Below, in pieces: positions 45,612 to 57,616 of a stretch of DNA of 64,000 nt. The notes beneath the pieces were generated by a model. The model was given only the letters and a program-made list of their open reading frames with translations. It did not search any database and was not told the DNA's origin. Made by a program: the position numbers and the translations under genes. The DNA is from Lactuca virosa (Eukaryota > Streptophyta > Magnoliopsida > Asterales > Asteraceae). Positions within the stretch are counted from its first letter, which is position 1; the number at the start of each line of letters is the position of its first letter. Where the stretch lies: positions 306,675,945-306,739,944 of the forward strand of contig CAKMRJ010002223.1 in the NCBI GenBank assembly GCA_928212115.1. The letters run 5' to 3'.

Positions 45612-48600
45612 GTCTCCCACTTGGATAAGTTTAATAACTATATTTGCCTATATGACTTCAGGAACCAACCGGCAATCGTAGCTCTCGAAAACTCTGTTGA
45701 ACTATGAAGCGCCATTTTAGATAAGTGATCATATAATCCTCTATTCTCATGATATCAGCCGGACAAATACATGGAACAACGTCGTACTTATTGTCCAGCA
45801 GTTTGTTTCCCGATTTCCGATTTATTTGACAAAGAACTAAATTGAACACATCAATTAGGTTCTGACCGGGCCCGGTACATGGGTCAAAACAAAATCATCG
45901 AGGGGCCCAGATATCGCTTCTATTTCTAGAAGGAATAGATAAACTTCGACTCATATGCTTGTTCTACTACTTGTTGAATTATACACAAAGGCATGTTTTA
46001 TAACATCAAGTTACTGATGCGTTTACGTGCAATCAATGCACAACCAACTCATAGGTAACAACTCATATCTCTAGGTTTGAAGACTTATATGATATTACCG
46101 TCTCACGATCACTCGAGATAAATTCCATGAAGTGATACAAGTGAGCGTGGGTTAATTCCAATACTCATAACTTATGAGTACTCATGAATGTTGTAGCAAC
46201 CATTGCTATGTCTAAACACGTTTAGCCATCTACAAACTCGATTCATGACAGTCTTAATTCATACGTACTTCCAACATATGAACGACTGTGGAGTGTTTAA
46301 ATAACTTAGTCATTCGGAAAGAATAACCTAGCTATTCTGGAAGTCAAAACATGCAAAGTGAAACACAATAATAATCGAATCCAATATGGTCTCAGAACCC
46401 TTTTGAATATAAATAAAACCACCTTTTATTTATCACCATATTGATTACACATTATTCATTGTATAATTTTTCAAATAATCAACTTAATACTTGAACAAAA
46501 ACAACAGTCGTCCCATGCTCCTAGCATGTACACTTTGTTTTTCTAAGCAATAGTTATGCCATACTCCAAGTATGCACACTATGTTTGTCTATGATCTTTA
46601 CTTTGTGAAATAGATCAATTGAACATGATTCCAATGATGCTCATTTCACAATCCCAAATCCTTATTGTAAATGTAAGAATTCCTAATTCCTACCATTTAC
46701 CAAAAAAAAACTGTTAGATTTTAAACTTATATGCACTGATCCTCTCGTAATGATTATGCACAAAGTCACAAAACTTGTCAACAGTCATTACAGAGTATTC
46801 CAAAGGAGATCAACTCTATGGAAACGAAGTCTCATATTCAAAGTACATTGCTTTGAACATCCTTCTTGCACTAAGGTTTTCTAATCTACACAGATTTGAA
46901 TAACTTCCACCTATGGAGAAATTTCCATAGTCCCATTTTGACTATCACTTCCGAACAAGAGTTTCCTCTTTTCAGAATATGTCAATATGGTCCTTTCCAA
47001 CAATTTATATCCTACTTCCAACTGTCCCCGAGCAACCAATCTTTGGAGAACCTTAGATTGTCCTCGACAATTGCTTAATCACTTTAGTCATATCCAATTC
47101 TAGACTTTTCCCTTCTTAATGCCCTAAGCATTTGGAAAATTTAGAAAGGATAAATATTATAGCACATGAAATCGATCCTATATCCGAAGCATATGGGACA
47201 CGATTCATGATGTCTCACATAAAGACATGATACTAGACAATCTTTTGCTACAATAAGATGAATATTATAGCACATGAAATCGATCCTATATCCGAGTATA
47301 TGGAACACGATTCATGATGTCTCACATAAAGACATGATACTAGACCAGTCTTTTGCTACAATATTTTTTATTTGCCATGTTTTCAAAATTTAACTATGAA
47401 GAGGGATGCCGTAATCATAATCGAATTTTGATAACGCAATATATATAGAATTTCTTTAAGTTGAACCATTCCAACATAAAATACATATATATATGACTAA
47501 TAAAGATGATAAAAAACTCAATCTAAGCTTTTAGAATTGAAATGAAGTATAATTTCCTCTCCCTTAATTATAGCAAAACAACTTTTCAACCCCTACAACT
47601 TTACGAATTGAAGCTTTTGGTTTTCTATAATTAACATTGCTAACTTGCAACACTAAACATAATAATCATGCTCCCACTAACATGATGATTATCAGCATAA
47701 CACTTATGCTGCCACTAGCTCTGACATATTTCCAGAAATCAGCTGGACTCCTGAAATTTAGATTCGTACACCCTTTCTTAGATAGCTCACATGTGTGTCT
47801 AAACAATTTCCAGAACTATGAAAAGGGATGCCGTAATCATAGTCTTAATTTTTTAGACCTTTGCCATTTCTCACAAGTCCATGTTAGTGTGCCGGTTAAC
47901 CACACACGCTCCACTAACGACTTTGAGAATGCAAACATCACAATTGCTATATACTTAAAATCTTCTTAGTGAAAGCATTTCCTCACCATCATTTTCATGA
48001 ATCGGAGAGAAACCTTATGACACTTAGATTTTATGGTGTATGAGTTCCTATCCATGTGAATTTGTCAAAACCATAATCACAAGACAAGGTTAGTAACAAA
48101 TTCAGCCTTACATGGATTGAACCTGTTCAATCTTAATTTCTTGTCACCTGGTAGCACAAGGCCCACCAATGCTTCCAAGCTATTATGCACACAGTTTAGA
48201 ACTAACAAAACTCATATGCATAGTCAACTTAATAGGAACAGACACAGAAACAAGAATTATGTCAACTTAATAGGTTGCAAACCTTAAGTCGTGTGCTAGT
48301 GATAAAACTCAGGTTTTACTCTTGATATCTTGAAATCCTTTCAGGATCTTTAAGACTCCCACTGTCCTCTCGACATATAAGTTTCCCTAGTCAAGAACCA
48401 TTCCTTGACAAAACAAATATTCAAGGGATAGTGCGGATTCTTATCAAGATAAACACTTCACACAATTGGTCTTATTTGGTCTTTGTCTTATCCAAGACAT
48501 CACAACTTACCAATTTCAAATGTACAGGAGTAGAAAACATTTTACACTACATTTGATAAGTGTTTTAAACCTTACTTTATGTCACTCAATGTTACAATCT

Positions 48601-49544
48601 TGGACTATTACTCTAAGAATTTTTTGGAACGAAGAAGTATGATTCATCTTCTTGATTTTAACCAATCCAACAATTCATGACTCCTCTTTTTAGTCATAAC
48701 AATGCACTAAGATGTCCTTAGAGTATGAATTTGTGATATGGTTTCATAATCATTAAGATGATCATAAAACATGATACTAAAGTACTCTCCATCTTTTCAG
48801 ATTTGAGAAACTTCTATCTTTCTGCCTAATTTGATTCTTCTCATCCGTTCTGCCATACATTGAAACCTTTCCAATGTGACAGAATTATACTTAACCTTAT
48901 AAGTATAACCATATTTACTAATCTTTAGTAAATCACGACGAATTGATCTTTGTGGTGGACCTTGACCAGCACACACCCAGTGTACCTAATTCCTTAGTCC
49001 TTCAATTGACTCACATATGCATGTGATCAATGAATTAGTCTCAATTTTACAAAGATGAAAATTCTCATTATCATACAATACAACTTGTATGATTCCAAGT
49101 TTCTGTCTAACTGAAGCTTGGGTGATGAGAACCTTTCCTCATTTGGTAAATTCAGACACTACCACAAATGAGAGAATCAAACTCATATTTCCAATATTGC
49201 TAGAAACATACAAACATCAATTTTCCATAAATGCCATTGTAAGGGGATATAATATAAAATAAACTAAGCAAAACTTTTATTTCTTTATAAAATGCGGAAA
49301 AATATTCCTTACAATGCATCTTCAAATGAAAACTATGATATTACATATTTCCTAGCAATCTATCATAACTTTTAAGTAGTAGCTCAAAAATCCGATCCTC
49401 GAACCATGCGATAGAAATCCATCTTCGTGATAAGATTCAACACACTCTTATTTTAACCTTCCTTTTGCTCGATCCTGCTAAACATCAAGATGCAACCTAG
49501 TCACATCATGTAATAAGAATCAACAATTAGGAATTTTAACAAAG
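45612..49544 (-). other. noncoding 3' internal region of Copia-5
   Basis: About 3.9 kb, AT-rich, without pol motifs. The first ~720 bases next to the LTR (45612 to about 46330) match 56125-56800 of Copia-6, including the polypurine tract (minus CCAAGTGGGAGAC, 45612-45624) and the palindrome CCGGGCCCGG at 45866-45875. A 108-base direct repeat lies at 47153-47368. A 36-nt hairpin motif is at 47883-47918. Confidence 0.75.
47153..47368. repeat. tandem direct repeat, two units of about 108 bp
   Basis: AATATTATAGCACATGAAAT starts units at 47153 and 47261. The units differ at a few positions (for example CCGAAGCATATGGG versus CCGAGTATATGGA). Confidence 0.9.
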
Positions 49545-50270
49545 TTAGATAGTGGACTTACCTGAAGCCGAGTCAAACATTTTGTCTCTACTTGCTTTCA
49601 AACATTTCAGGTATTCAGGGCAGCTTCGCTTCCAATGTCCCTTCTCATGACAATAAAAACATATAGACTCTTTGGGAATGGTACATGAGACAATCACAAA
49701 CTTAGCCTTTCCCTTTACCTTTTGGTCAACCGGGTTGACCAAGGCCGATCCCTTTTCATTGGGAAGAGAAAGCTTTTCTGGACTTCCAATGTTATCATTG
49801 TCCATGTCCATGGAAGTTTGAGAATTAGACCTTCCATCAATATTTGCTTGACCATTGCGCCAAATCATGCTGATGATTCAGCAGCAACAAGCAAATAAGA
49901 AAGATCTATTAGGGTTATGTCAGGATCTGTCATATGGTAGTCTTTAATAAACTCACCATACGACTCAGGAAGTGACTGAAGAACCCAGTCAACAGCGAAC
50001 TTCCTTGAAATAACAGCACCCAACATCTCAACCTGTCAATGTGTGACTTCATTCCTAAGACATGAGTGCACACAGGTCTTCCATCTTTATGTTTCATTTC
50101 TAGTAGAGCTTGAGTGATCTTGAACCTTTCAAGTCTTCGGGCTTTTGGGTCAGGGAGAATAAATGGAGGAGGTGGGGGGAGTGAAGCATGATGTTGAGGG
50201 ACATCATCTTCAGGAGGAAAGCTTGTTTCAAGCGATTTGGGAAGATCATAGTTGTCTGAACTAGACATCT
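49545..50270 (-). pseudogene. gag of Copia-5 (decayed)
   Basis: The N-terminal part (50268 downward) begins MSSSDNYDLPKSLETSF and contains RRLERFKITQALLEMKHKDG, and ends in a frameshift after KSHIDRL. Another frame then carries capsid sequence (ESYGEFIKDY), with a TGA where Trp is expected near 49868. The C-terminal part 49868-49545 has one zinc knuckle, CFYCHEKGHWKRSC, of the CX2CX4HX4C type. No protease follows. The same gag, more damaged, occurs in Copia-7. Confidence 0.8.
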
Positions 50271-51769
50271 ACAATGGGAGAAAATCAAGTTAGTTGATTC
50301 AAGTCCTTAATATAACACCCAATATGAAATATTAAGGCTAGGACCAACACAATATTTATAACTTGGAAGAGGGATGCCATAATCCAAGCTATAAAATATT
50401 TGAAGGTAGGCGAATGACGATTCACCAATTTCCACCATGAAAAATGAAATAATTTATTAGGTTTTAATGGGATTTGAAACTCCTAGATCTTTTGAGATTC
50501 ATTGAACTTTTCAATGGCATGTTTCAATCTCGATTGTGCCCTCTCAAGTTTTGTGACTGGGATGCCAAGGATCACAAAACAGGTGTGAATAACCATGCAA
50601 ACTCACTAGGTACCCTTAATATATCACCTAATCGATGTGCCGGTTAACCACACACGCTCCACCGATCTATGATAAACATTAAGTCACCCTTCGTGATCCT
50701 TACTAGTCCAAGTTAGTGTGCCGGTTAACCACACACGCTCCACCAACGACTTGGTAAGGTACAAAGTGTGAATTTCATGGGTTAGCACCATATTCACATT
50801 TTCCTAAAGTAACTAAGATTGGGAATTTATAAAAGGTTTAGTTACTTTATAATATTCATTATACTTTTAATGAGAATTTAAAGTCATTGTCCTACCCGTT
50901 CGGCTAACGACCCTCCACCGATCAAGGAAGCGGTGGGTGAGAATGGACACCCATTAAGTTGCCATTTTATAGGCAACAACCTTATACCCCCCTTATAGAC
51001 CGGCTTCGTGAATGAGGCCTACTAACGTAAAACGACCTTGATCATATACATATATAATAATTAACCATTAATGTTATAAATAGTATAAGGGTTGAATTTT
51101 AACTTTTAAAACTCTAAGGGTTTGGAATTAAAGTTCATTAAAGTGTGTGAAACTTTACAAATTCCAAAACTTGAGGGCAAGTTTTGTAACTATCCAAAAC
51201 TTTTCATTTCATAACTTATGAATTAAAGGTTCATAAAAATGAAGACTCTTCATTTTATGTAACTTATGTGTTTTAAATGTGTGTTTAAAAGAAGTGACCT
51301 TTGGAAATCCATAACTTGAGGACAAATTATGGATTCCATTAAAACACATAAATGATCAAGAATTAATCCTAAACAATTCAGCAAATAATTCCTATCATCT
51401 TCTAAATTCATAAGAACATGAACATGATCATCAAAGTTTCAAGAATTATATGAACACATACAAAGCATGAAATTTTGATATAGCTATTGTAAATGGATTA
51501 GAACAACCATTACACCAACTAAAACAAGTTTTAAAACACCAAAACAGTTTAGGGTAATGTTTCTAGTCCATTTCCAGCAGCAAAAGTCGAAAATCTGCAT
51601 TTTGAGGCTCCTACTCGCCGAGTGCACGAACCTACTCGGCGAGTAGAGTAGGATGAGTTTACACATGAACTCGGCGAGTCCCCCCATGGACTCGGCGAGT
51701 TCATCAGTCAGACAGCAAAAAATCGACTTTTTATCACTATTTGCATCAAGTATCAAACAAACAAGCCTA
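50271..51769 (-). other. 5' leader of Copia-5 with paired hairpins and ACTCGGCGAGT cluster
   Basis: 1.5 kb between PBS and gag. Two 36-nt hairpin motifs are at 50631-50666 and 50712-50747. A conserved stretch at about 50890-51010 recurs in the Copia-7 leader (61915-62045). Four copies of ACTCGSCGAGT are at 51613, 51634, 51669 and 51690, about 70-160 bases from the PBS. Confidence 0.75.
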
Positions 51770-51782
51770 GGCTCTGATACCA
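51770..51782 (-). other. primer-binding site of Copia-5
   Basis: Minus-strand TGGTATCAGAGCC, one base from the LTR end. It is complementary to initiator tRNA-Met and fixes the element's orientation. Confidence 0.95.
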
Positions 51783-51783
51783 C

Positions 51784-52539
51784 TGTTGGGTTTTGAGCAT
51801 TCTAACACTTCCTAAGTGTACATGCAACCCTAATAAACCTTGGATATATGTTTGTCTAAGGTACATGCAAAATATTATTTTCCAAGGTTTATAACCTATC
51901 TAGCATGGCATGGGGTACTTTTAAACATAAAGGACTAGATGAATTACATACCTTTTGTTGATTGTTGATTCCTTGGAGTTTGAGAGCCAAGCACCAATAA
52001 TGTGAATGCCTCAAATGGAAATCACAAATCACCACAAACTTGGAAAATGTATGAGAGAGTATACTAACACTTAGAAATCGGCCACCACTATTACACACAC
52101 ACTAGGGTTTTTTTCATGCAACATAAGCTTGTTTATATAGTGTGCATGGTTAGGGTGAAACCCTAATAACCCATGTCTTTTCCTCTTCCAAGGATCCATG
52201 GGTTAAAAGCTCCATGGATCATCCATGGACTTCCATATAAGCTTAGCCCATTACCATAATGAGTGTTAGCCCACACTATGTAAATATAATAGCCCATGTT
52301 TAATTAGTCACCATTTGATCACTAAATTAATTCATAATTAATTTAAGACCAATACTAATTAAATAAAACAACTTCATATTAATATATTATAACTTATAAT
52401 ATATTAATAAGCCGCAAATATATCTTCTCATAATCTTATCCATATAAATAGTTCGGGTGAAGTGCAACCCAAATGGACCATGCCGGGTCGGGTCAAGTAT
52501 ATACCAAATAAGTTATGGACTTAGACACCTTATCCAACA
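51784..52539 (-). repeat. 5' LTR of Copia-5 (756 bp)
   Basis: TGTTGGGTTTTGAGC to CTTATCCAACA on the plus strand. Minus-strand TATA CTATATAAA at 52132-52140. Confidence 0.95.
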
Positions 52540-52921
52540 GACTAGGGGTCTTTATATAGTTGTGGCAAAAGTAGGGTTACACCATGTAAACCCTAATTGT
52601 CATGGCTTTCCATATTCCATGATCCATGGGTTTGTAACCTTCATGGACTATCCATGGAGCACCTTATGGGTTTTAACCCAATTCAACAAACCATGGATCA
52701 TTAGCCCACTATACAAGAATGAATGATTTACACAATCAACCACATATATTTAATTAGTCTCTTTTTGATCACGTAATTAATTCCAAATTAATTCTTTGAT
52801 CAATACTAATTAAATAATATTATTAATATATTAGAACTTATAATATATTAATATACCTTAAGTGTCATTTCTCTCATTTTGGTCTATCCAAGTATTGCAA
52901 TGCCATGCAACCCAAATGGAC
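52540..52921 (-). repeat. Copia-6 3' LTR, middle piece
   Basis: Starts with the GACTA copy, carries family sequence (GGGTTTGTAACCTTCATGGA, AATATATTAATA) and ends at the TGGAC duplication of the solo LTR. Confidence 0.8.
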
Positions 52922-54742
52922 TGTCACACCCCCAAACCAGAACGGCGGAAACGTTCGGGGCGGATGACGTCATGCTCAGTATCATAACCATAGTGAAGAA
53001 AGTAAAATACAACCATCATAGATATAATTTAAAAAGATTACATTGTTTCCAAAATACATGTTCCAAAAATACATGTTCCCAATTTAAATTACATATGATG
53101 ATAAAATGTAGCAAAAGAATCTACGCCTTAGCGTCTTGACTTCAGAAATCTTGCGATTACCTATATTACTGATTACCTGAGAATACAAGTTGTTTTGAAA
53201 AGAGAGTATCAGCATAAGCTGGTGAGTTCATAAGTATTTTTATAAAAATGAATGTTGTTTCCTTAACGTTTGTTACAAGTTTGTTTCCAGAAAATCCAAT
53301 ATTTTCTAAGAGATTTGTTGTAAACTGAAATGAAACAAGGCTTAGTATGTGTAAGTAAATCGGCATACTTATGTGTGTGTTTTATATTTAAATAAAACCC
53401 CTTGGTATAAAGCCTTAGAATTTCCGTGAACTGTATGTTGTGTTAATATTTCGTGCGAGATGTTATAATCATACTAAAGATTAGGTGGCCTTGAAATGCG
53501 GCGTTCTTCAGGCGTCGGAAAGTTATGACACTTGTCAGCACAGACCTGCCGGTCTAGCTGTTGCAAGCAGCTCAGGTGCGGGTTTGTCGGACCCAATATA
53601 GATCTATACACAACTATCACGTTCTCACTCAAGGAGATTCTGATTATAACTAAAGGACTTTTCTGTGGTACTTGGAGTACCCCGAAGGAGAATGTCTCAC
53701 AAATATTCATTAACGAGTTCACGTAGTGTGTAGAGAAAGTTCGTTTTGTAAATCGATAATGTTATTGTTTTCTTTGTTAAATGAAGTGTTCAAAACTATA
53801 CCTATTATAGTTTATCAAAAGTGTTATATGATGGTATGAAACTTTGTTATGCATGTATATGTATTTCAAATAAAGGACATTTGGAAATACTAAGTGTAAA
53901 TCTTACACACCTTGCTCAACATGTTACAAGGTGTGAATAACTCTATAATATGTATTTGACAGTTTTACCCTTAACTCTCACTGGTTTTGAGTAATTATAT
54001 AAAAATCATCGTAAGTCGAAAACTAAATCCGCAAACTCTGAGTATTTGGAAAAAGTGTCTACTGTGTTCATAAATTTTCCCATAATTTTTGGTGGTCTCA
54101 AACTAGTGTGAAAATGTTCATTTTCACAACCTGGTCTGATTTTTGTTGCTGCAGAGATAGGCAGTTTTGTAAAATTCACCATAAATTGTAGAAAAATCGT
54201 ATGGAGATGTGAAAGTAGTCATTTTAAAGGTATAACCCTGAACTACTTGCATATTATACAGTTTTGAAAAATATTAAGTTTAAGTTGGGTAAAACAGTTC
54301 GTGAACAGGTCATAACTTTTCTGTAAGCTGTCAAGTTAAGTTTTGAATATGTTTTGGTGTTTTAACTTGTATCCCCCCGGAAAACTGAAGAAAACTAGAA
54401 AATGTAGGGGTATGAACCCACCTTGAGTGATGACTTGAAGAGTGGGAGGTTGAAGTTAAGGAATATCAAGTCAAGAGCACTTGGTGGACACGTGAAGACT
54501 TGGATGATCCTAAGAACGATTTTTGGCTTTAAGATGTGAGTCAATGATCCAAGAGTGTTATGAAATTATGGAATCACATTTGAGTTTAGATGGAATACTA
54601 CCAAAAAAAGTGCAGTAGCTTAGCAACTCAAGAACACTTGCACAAGGTGGTGGAAAGTAGAGAGAAAGAGCTTTCTTGAGGTGATATGAGAAGTGTGTAT
54701 GTTTGAAATGAGCAAGTAAATCAAGAAATCCTCCAGGGATTT

Positions 54743-54752
54743 CTTTATATAG
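54743..54752 (-). promoter_or_regulatory. TATA box of the solo LTR
   Basis: CTATATAAAG on the minus strand is a strong plant TATA match. The repeat-rich DNA to its right (55020-55770) would be its upstream region. Confidence 0.65.
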
Positions 54753-55254
54753 AAGGTTGCTGGAGCAACTTGTGAGTTTGAAGTGATGTGTGCATTGGTT
54801 TGTGTGATGTGGCTAAGGTGGCAAATGAGAGGGTGACACATGGAGGGCAAGTGGGCACACTTGATCCACTTGTGGGGTAGAATACTCCTGTTATAATAAA
54901 ATAATGATTTTTAATTAAAAATCCTTGAAAATAATAAAAAATATGAGTTTTTGGGTTTAAAAATGGTAAAAAAATAGAATTGGTGAAAACATCCGTCAAA
55001 AAACGGGCTTAGGAAGCGAAAGTGGTCGAAAACCGGACAATAGGGACCGACCTGTGAGGTTCGGCTCTAAGAGGTTGAGAACCGAGAGAAGGGGAGAAGG
55101 AACCGAGAGAAGGGGAGAAGGACCGAAGGTGCGAGGGGGAGGGCCGAAGGTCAGGTCTCGGTCCGAAGTAGCTAGGGAACCGAAATAGACCGAACCCTCG
55201 GTCCATTTCGGTTGAGAGGGTTTCGGGTTCTGATGCATGTTCGGTCCGAGAATG

Positions 55255-55335
55255 GGAGGTTCACTTCTGACAGGTTCGCTTCTGACAAGTTCGGCTCCTA
55301 AGAGGTTCGGTTCCTAAGAGGTTCGGTTCCTAAGA
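55255..55335. repeat. short GGTTCGG-based repeat
   Basis: Repeats of AGGTTCGGTTCCTAAG and AGGTTCGCTTCTGACA, with further GGTTCGG/CCGAACC words back to about 55030. Confidence 0.75.
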
Positions 55336-55430
55336 GGAGTTTCAGTTGTATTTAGCTGTTTTTCGATATAACTCACCGTTTCGAGCGGTTTTTGGCCAAG
55401 TTATGGGTCGGGATGACTATAAAAAGTTGA

Positions 55431-55772
55431 GAGAGATTTTGAGAGAGATTTGGGAGAGATTTCACATACTTGGAGAGATTTGGGAGATATTTCACATACT
55501 TGGAGAGATTTCACATACTTAGAGAGATTTCAGAGAGATTTCACATACTTGGAGAGATTTGGGAGAGATTTCACATACTTAGAGAGATTTGGGAGAGCTC
55601 ACATACTTGGAGAGATTTGGGAGAGATTTCACATACTTGGAGAGATTTGGGAGAGATTTGACATACTTGGAGAGATTTCACATACTTAGAGAGATTTGGG
55701 AGAGATTTCACATACTTGGAGAGATTTGGGAGAGATTTCACATACTTTGAGAGATTTGGGAGAGATTTAACC
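55431..55772. repeat. minisatellite, ~30-bp unit, inside the solo LTR
   Basis: Units built from GAGAGATTT, GGGAGAGATTT and CACATACTTG repeat about a dozen times with units lost or doubled. Because of the 10- and 20-base sub-units several frames stay open by chance and give false ORFs on both strands. Confidence 0.95.
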
Positions 55773-56058
55773 TTAGCCATTATTATCGTATAATCTCGTA
55801 ATGCAAGGTTCGTGAACCTTGTTATGCTTCGTTTATGATTGTTTTAAGTCCCCGAAAGGGTCCTTAGTCGTGTTTCGATGCATTTAACTCTCTTTTTAGG
55901 GTTTTTACATTGTTAACACATAGATTCTTCGAGACACTTGAATTTTTGACATACAAATGCACATTTTTATACATAGAATAACTTCTAACATACAAGCACT
56001 AATTAAATTTGACTGGTTTGACTTGTTTGACTTTGACTTGAATTTGACGGTTGTCACA

Positions 56059-56124
56059 TGGACCATGCCCACCGGGTCAAGTACATACCAGAAATAGTTA
56101 TGGACTTAGACACCTTATCCAACA
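56059..56124 (-). repeat. Copia-6 3' LTR, right piece
   Basis: Starts with the TGGAC copy and ends CTTATCCAACA, followed by the polypurine tract in reverse (GTCTCCCACTTGG). It completes the LTR split by Copia-5 and the solo LTR. Confidence 0.85.
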
Positions 56125-56872
56125 GTCTCCCACTTGGACAAGTCTAATAACTATCACTGCAAGTATGACTTCAGGAACCGATCAACAATCGTAGCTCTTT
56201 CAAGGTCTCGCGGAACTGAGATGATGATGATACGCCATTAAGATAAGTGATCATATAATCCTCTGTTCTGGATATCAGCCGGACAAATACATGGAACAAT
56301 GTCTTACTTATTGTCGAGCAGTTTGTTTCTCGATTTCCGATTTGTTTGACATAGAACTTAATCGAACATATCAATTTATTTCTGACCGGGCCCGGTACAT
56401 AGGTCACAACAAAATCATCGAGGGGCCCAGATATCGCTTCTAATCCAAGAAGGAACATATAAACTTCGACTCATATGCTTGTTCTACTACTTGTTGAATT
56501 ATACACAAAGGCACGTTTTATAACATTGAGTTACCAATGCGTTTTCGTACAATCAATGCATAACCAACTCATAGGCAACAACTCATACCTCTAGGTTTGA
56601 AGATTTATATGATATTACCGTCTCACGATCACTCGAGATAAATTCCATGAAGTGATACAAGTGAGTGTGGGTTGAATCCGATACTCAGAACTTATGAGCA
56701 CTCCTGAGTGTTGTAGCAACACTTTGCTATGTCCAACATCTTAGACATCTACAACCAACTACATGACAGTCTTGATTCATATCTACTTCCAATATGCAAA
56801 ATGAAACGATAGTAAACGATTGACAAAAGATAGCAACACTTTACTAAAAAATAAACAACAACTGTTATTCAT
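56125..56872 (-). other. 3' noncoding region of Copia-6
   Basis: About 750 bases between RNase H stop and LTR. Highly similar to 45612-46330 of Copia-5, with the palindrome CCGGGCCCGG at 56386-56395. Confidence 0.8.
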
Positions 56873-57616
56873 CTAACTACTAAAACTAATATCATCCTTC
56901 AGCCCTATGCGCCTCGCATGTTGGAGATGCTTAACCTTACCCAGTCCCTTCGTGAGGGGATCTGCTGGGTTCTCATCCGATGATACCCTATTTGCCACGA
57001 GGAGTCCTTCTTCTATTCGATGTATGATGATATGGTATTTTCTGTCGATGTGTCTGGATCTCCCGTCATCCCTTGGTTCCTTGGCTAAGGCAACTGCACT
57101 TTCACTATCACAGAAAATCTCTATAGGCTCCTTTATAGATGGTACAACCCCAAGGTCTCTAATGAAGTTCTTTAGCCATATAGCCTCCTTTGCTGCCTCG
57201 CTTACCACTATATACTCTGATTCGCAAGTTGAATCAGCCACTGTCTCCTGCTTGGAACTTTTCCAAGAAATTAGTCCTCCGTTTAAGGTAAAGACCCAGC
57301 CTGACTGAGAGAGGACATTATCCCTATCAGTCTGAAAGCTAGCATCCCTATACCCTACTACTCTCAAGTCATCACTCCTACCGAGGGTAAGGACCCAATC
57401 CTTAGTCCTCCACAGGTACTTGAGAATGTTCTTTACCGCAGTCCAGTGATCCTTGCCAGGGTTCCCCTGATATCTGCTGACCATGCTCAATGCAAAGGCC
57501 ACATCAGGACGAGTACAAGTCATAACATGCATGATCGAGCCTACAACGGAAGCACACGGTACTCGACTCATCTCAGCTATCTCAGCCTCTATACTCGGGC
57601 TCTGAGTCTTACTCAA
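56873..57616 (-). pseudogene. Copia-6 pol, RNase H and connection region
   Basis: 247 codons open on the minus strand. RNase H motifs: GYRDASFQTD (first Asp), STCESEYI, SESAVALA and DENPADPLTKGL. The stop at 56873-56875 is the natural pol end, followed by the 3' noncoding region. A break near 57616-57658 separates it from RT. Confidence 0.9.

Larger units (their letters stand above)
44852..52539 (-). mobile_element. Copia-5: young gag-only copia-family element
   Basis: LTRs 44852-45611 and 51784-52539 (TGTTGG...CCAACA) are flanked by GACTA at 44847-44851 and 52540-52544. PBS is on the minus strand next to the right LTR, so it is in minus orientation. A gag pseudogene lies at 49545-50270; the 3.9 kb between gag and the left LTR has no pol. 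By eye the LTRs differ at about six substitutions and a few small indels over 756 bases, so this is the youngest complete insertion here. Confidence 0.95.
52922..56058 (-). mobile_element. solo LTR of a gypsy family, 3137 bp
   Basis: Plus-strand ends TGTCACACCC and GGTTGTCACA are flanked by TGGAC at 52917-52921 and 56059-56063. There is no internal region, PBS or second LTR, which is the product of LTR-LTR recombination. The left ~750 bases resemble the U5 part of the Gypsy-3 LTR, including GAACGTTTCC and the TATAGATCTATACACAA block, but in opposite orientation, so the families are sisters. Minus-strand TATA box CTATATAAAG at 54743-54752. Confidence 0.9.

Noticed and set aside
55431..55772. 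Regular repeats resembling a CRISPR array
   Set aside because: Units are directly tandem with no unique spacers, and the DNA is a plant LTR.
55450..55780. Overlapping long ORFs on both strands with repeated peptides
   Set aside because: They are by-products of the 30-bp minisatellite, which lacks stops in several frames; no start context or homology.
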